The notes under the pieces were generated by a model. The model made no database searches. It was not told where the DNA came from and saw only the letters and a program-made list of their open reading frames with translations. A stretch of 13,355 bases of DNA, taken from the NCBI GenBank assembly GCA_014379815.1, contig JACMLA010000575.1, positions 1 to 13,355 on the forward strand, in the 5' to 3' direction. Positions 12,871 through 13,355 of the stretch are shown piece after piece (position 1 is the first letter of the stretch; every line of letters begins with the position of its first letter). The DNA is from Bryobacteraceae bacterium (GTDB lineage: Bacteria > Acidobacteriota > Terriglobia > Bryobacterales > Bryobacteraceae). Made by a program: the position numbers and the translations under genes.

Positions 12871-13355
12871 GTGTCTCAAAAACAACTGGTGGCTGTACTG
12901 GTTATTCTTTTGGGAGCAAGCTCCCGAACGGCTAAAAGTCAGTCGACATTCGCTTCAGTAGTTGGCACGGTCCAGGACGAATCCGGAGCGGTTCTGAATG
13001 GCGCAGTCGTGACTCTGGAGAACACGGGAACGTCGTTTCGCCGCGCCACAGTCACGGGAGAGAACGGTTCCTATACGATCCCAAACATAGAGCCAGGCAC
13101 GTACCGACTGAGCTTTGCCGCGCCGGGCTTCGCTGTTTCCTTGAAGAGCGTGGAACTGCTGGCGCGGCAAACGGTTCGCGTGGACGGCCAAATGTCCGTT
13201 GCCAGCCAGACAGAACGCGTGAATGTTGTCGCCGAGTCAGCTCCGGTCGTGAACAGCGAGGTCTCCAACATCGCGGAAACGAAAACGGGCAGAGAACTCG
13301 TGGACCTTCCCATTGCAATCACATCGCGCGCCAGCGGCTCCACCAGTCCTCTCGC
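12871..13355 (+). CDS. TonB-dependent receptor, Oar-like, 3' end outside the window
   Basis: N-terminal 161 codons of a second outer-membrane receptor. It starts with GTG behind a good ribosome site and encodes a Sec signal (QKQLVAVLVILLGASS, likely cut near KSQ at 24). A complete carboxypeptidase-regulatory-like domain follows (about residues 30-95: VVGTVQDESGAVLNGAVVTL, then GENGSYTIPNIEPGTYRLSF and PGF). Next come the linker ARQTVRVDG and the start of the plug-side region (IAETKTGRELVDLP, SRASGSTSP), where the window ends. The linker and these blocks also occur, in the same order, in the receptor at the left edge, so the qhp genes lie between two paralogues. Substrate unknown. It has its own candidate promoter and follows the hairpin of the regulator gene, so it is probably a separate transcript. 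Confidence 0.88.
   Translation, partial: MSQKQLVAVLVILLGASSRTAKSQSTFASVVGTVQDESGAVLNGAVVTLENTGTSFRRATVTGENGSYTIPNIEPGTYRLSFAAPGFAVSLKSVELLARQTVRVDGQMSVASQTERVNVVAESAPVVNSEVSNIAETKTGRELVDLPIAITSRASGSTSPL

Overview
The window looks like the chromosome of an acidobacterium, probably of the Solibacter/Bryobacter type. This is inferred from three protein styles seen together: very large TonB-dependent receptors with an N-terminal carboxypeptidase-regulatory-like domain, a winged-helix/one-membrane-helix/TolB-like regulator with the acidobacterial 'FDPRIDPIVR...ELPKGSYVP' signature, and moderately GC-rich DNA. No tRNA, rRNA, insertion sequence or CRISPR array was seen.

The core (about 3.2-11.5 kb) is a complete gene set for a quinohemoprotein amine dehydrogenase (QHNDH, Qhp/Pea). 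On the minus strand, in transcription order, lie qhpA (di-heme alpha subunit), qhpD (radical SAM/SPASM cross-linking enzyme), qhpC (gamma subunit precursor carrying the cysteine tryptophylquinone, CTQ), qhpB (beta-propeller subunit), qhpF (ABC exporter) and qhpE (subtilisin-like leader peptidase). Junctions are overlapping or 8-13 bases apart, so this is one operon. The flavoprotein hydroxylase gene qhpG is divergent, on the plus strand, across a 194-base control region with a strong sigma70-type promoter for qhpA.

Expected order of work: QhpD makes thioether links in the leader-bearing QhpC. QhpG hydroxylates the future CTQ tryptophan. QhpE removes the leader and QhpF exports the gamma subunit. 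The alpha and beta subunits have their own signal peptides, and all three assemble in the periplasm into an enzyme that oxidises primary amines and passes electrons through the two hemes. The roles come from what is known of the Paracoccus/Pseudomonas system; the assignments here rest on motifs read in the sequence.

The flanks are accessory. On the left is the 3' part of a TonB-dependent receptor gene converging on qhpE, the two stop codons sharing CTAA. On the right are a membrane-anchored winged-helix/TolB-like regulator and the first 161 codons of a second, paralogous receptor. No AraC-type qhpR is visible; the adjacent winged-helix protein is the only regulator candidate in the window.

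Most notable: QhpC has all residues of the four known cross-links plus a fifth cysteine six residues before an aspartate, the spacing of a known Cys-Asp link. It also has an unusually long Gly/Pro-rich leader region, and the alpha and beta subunits carry low-complexity insertions.
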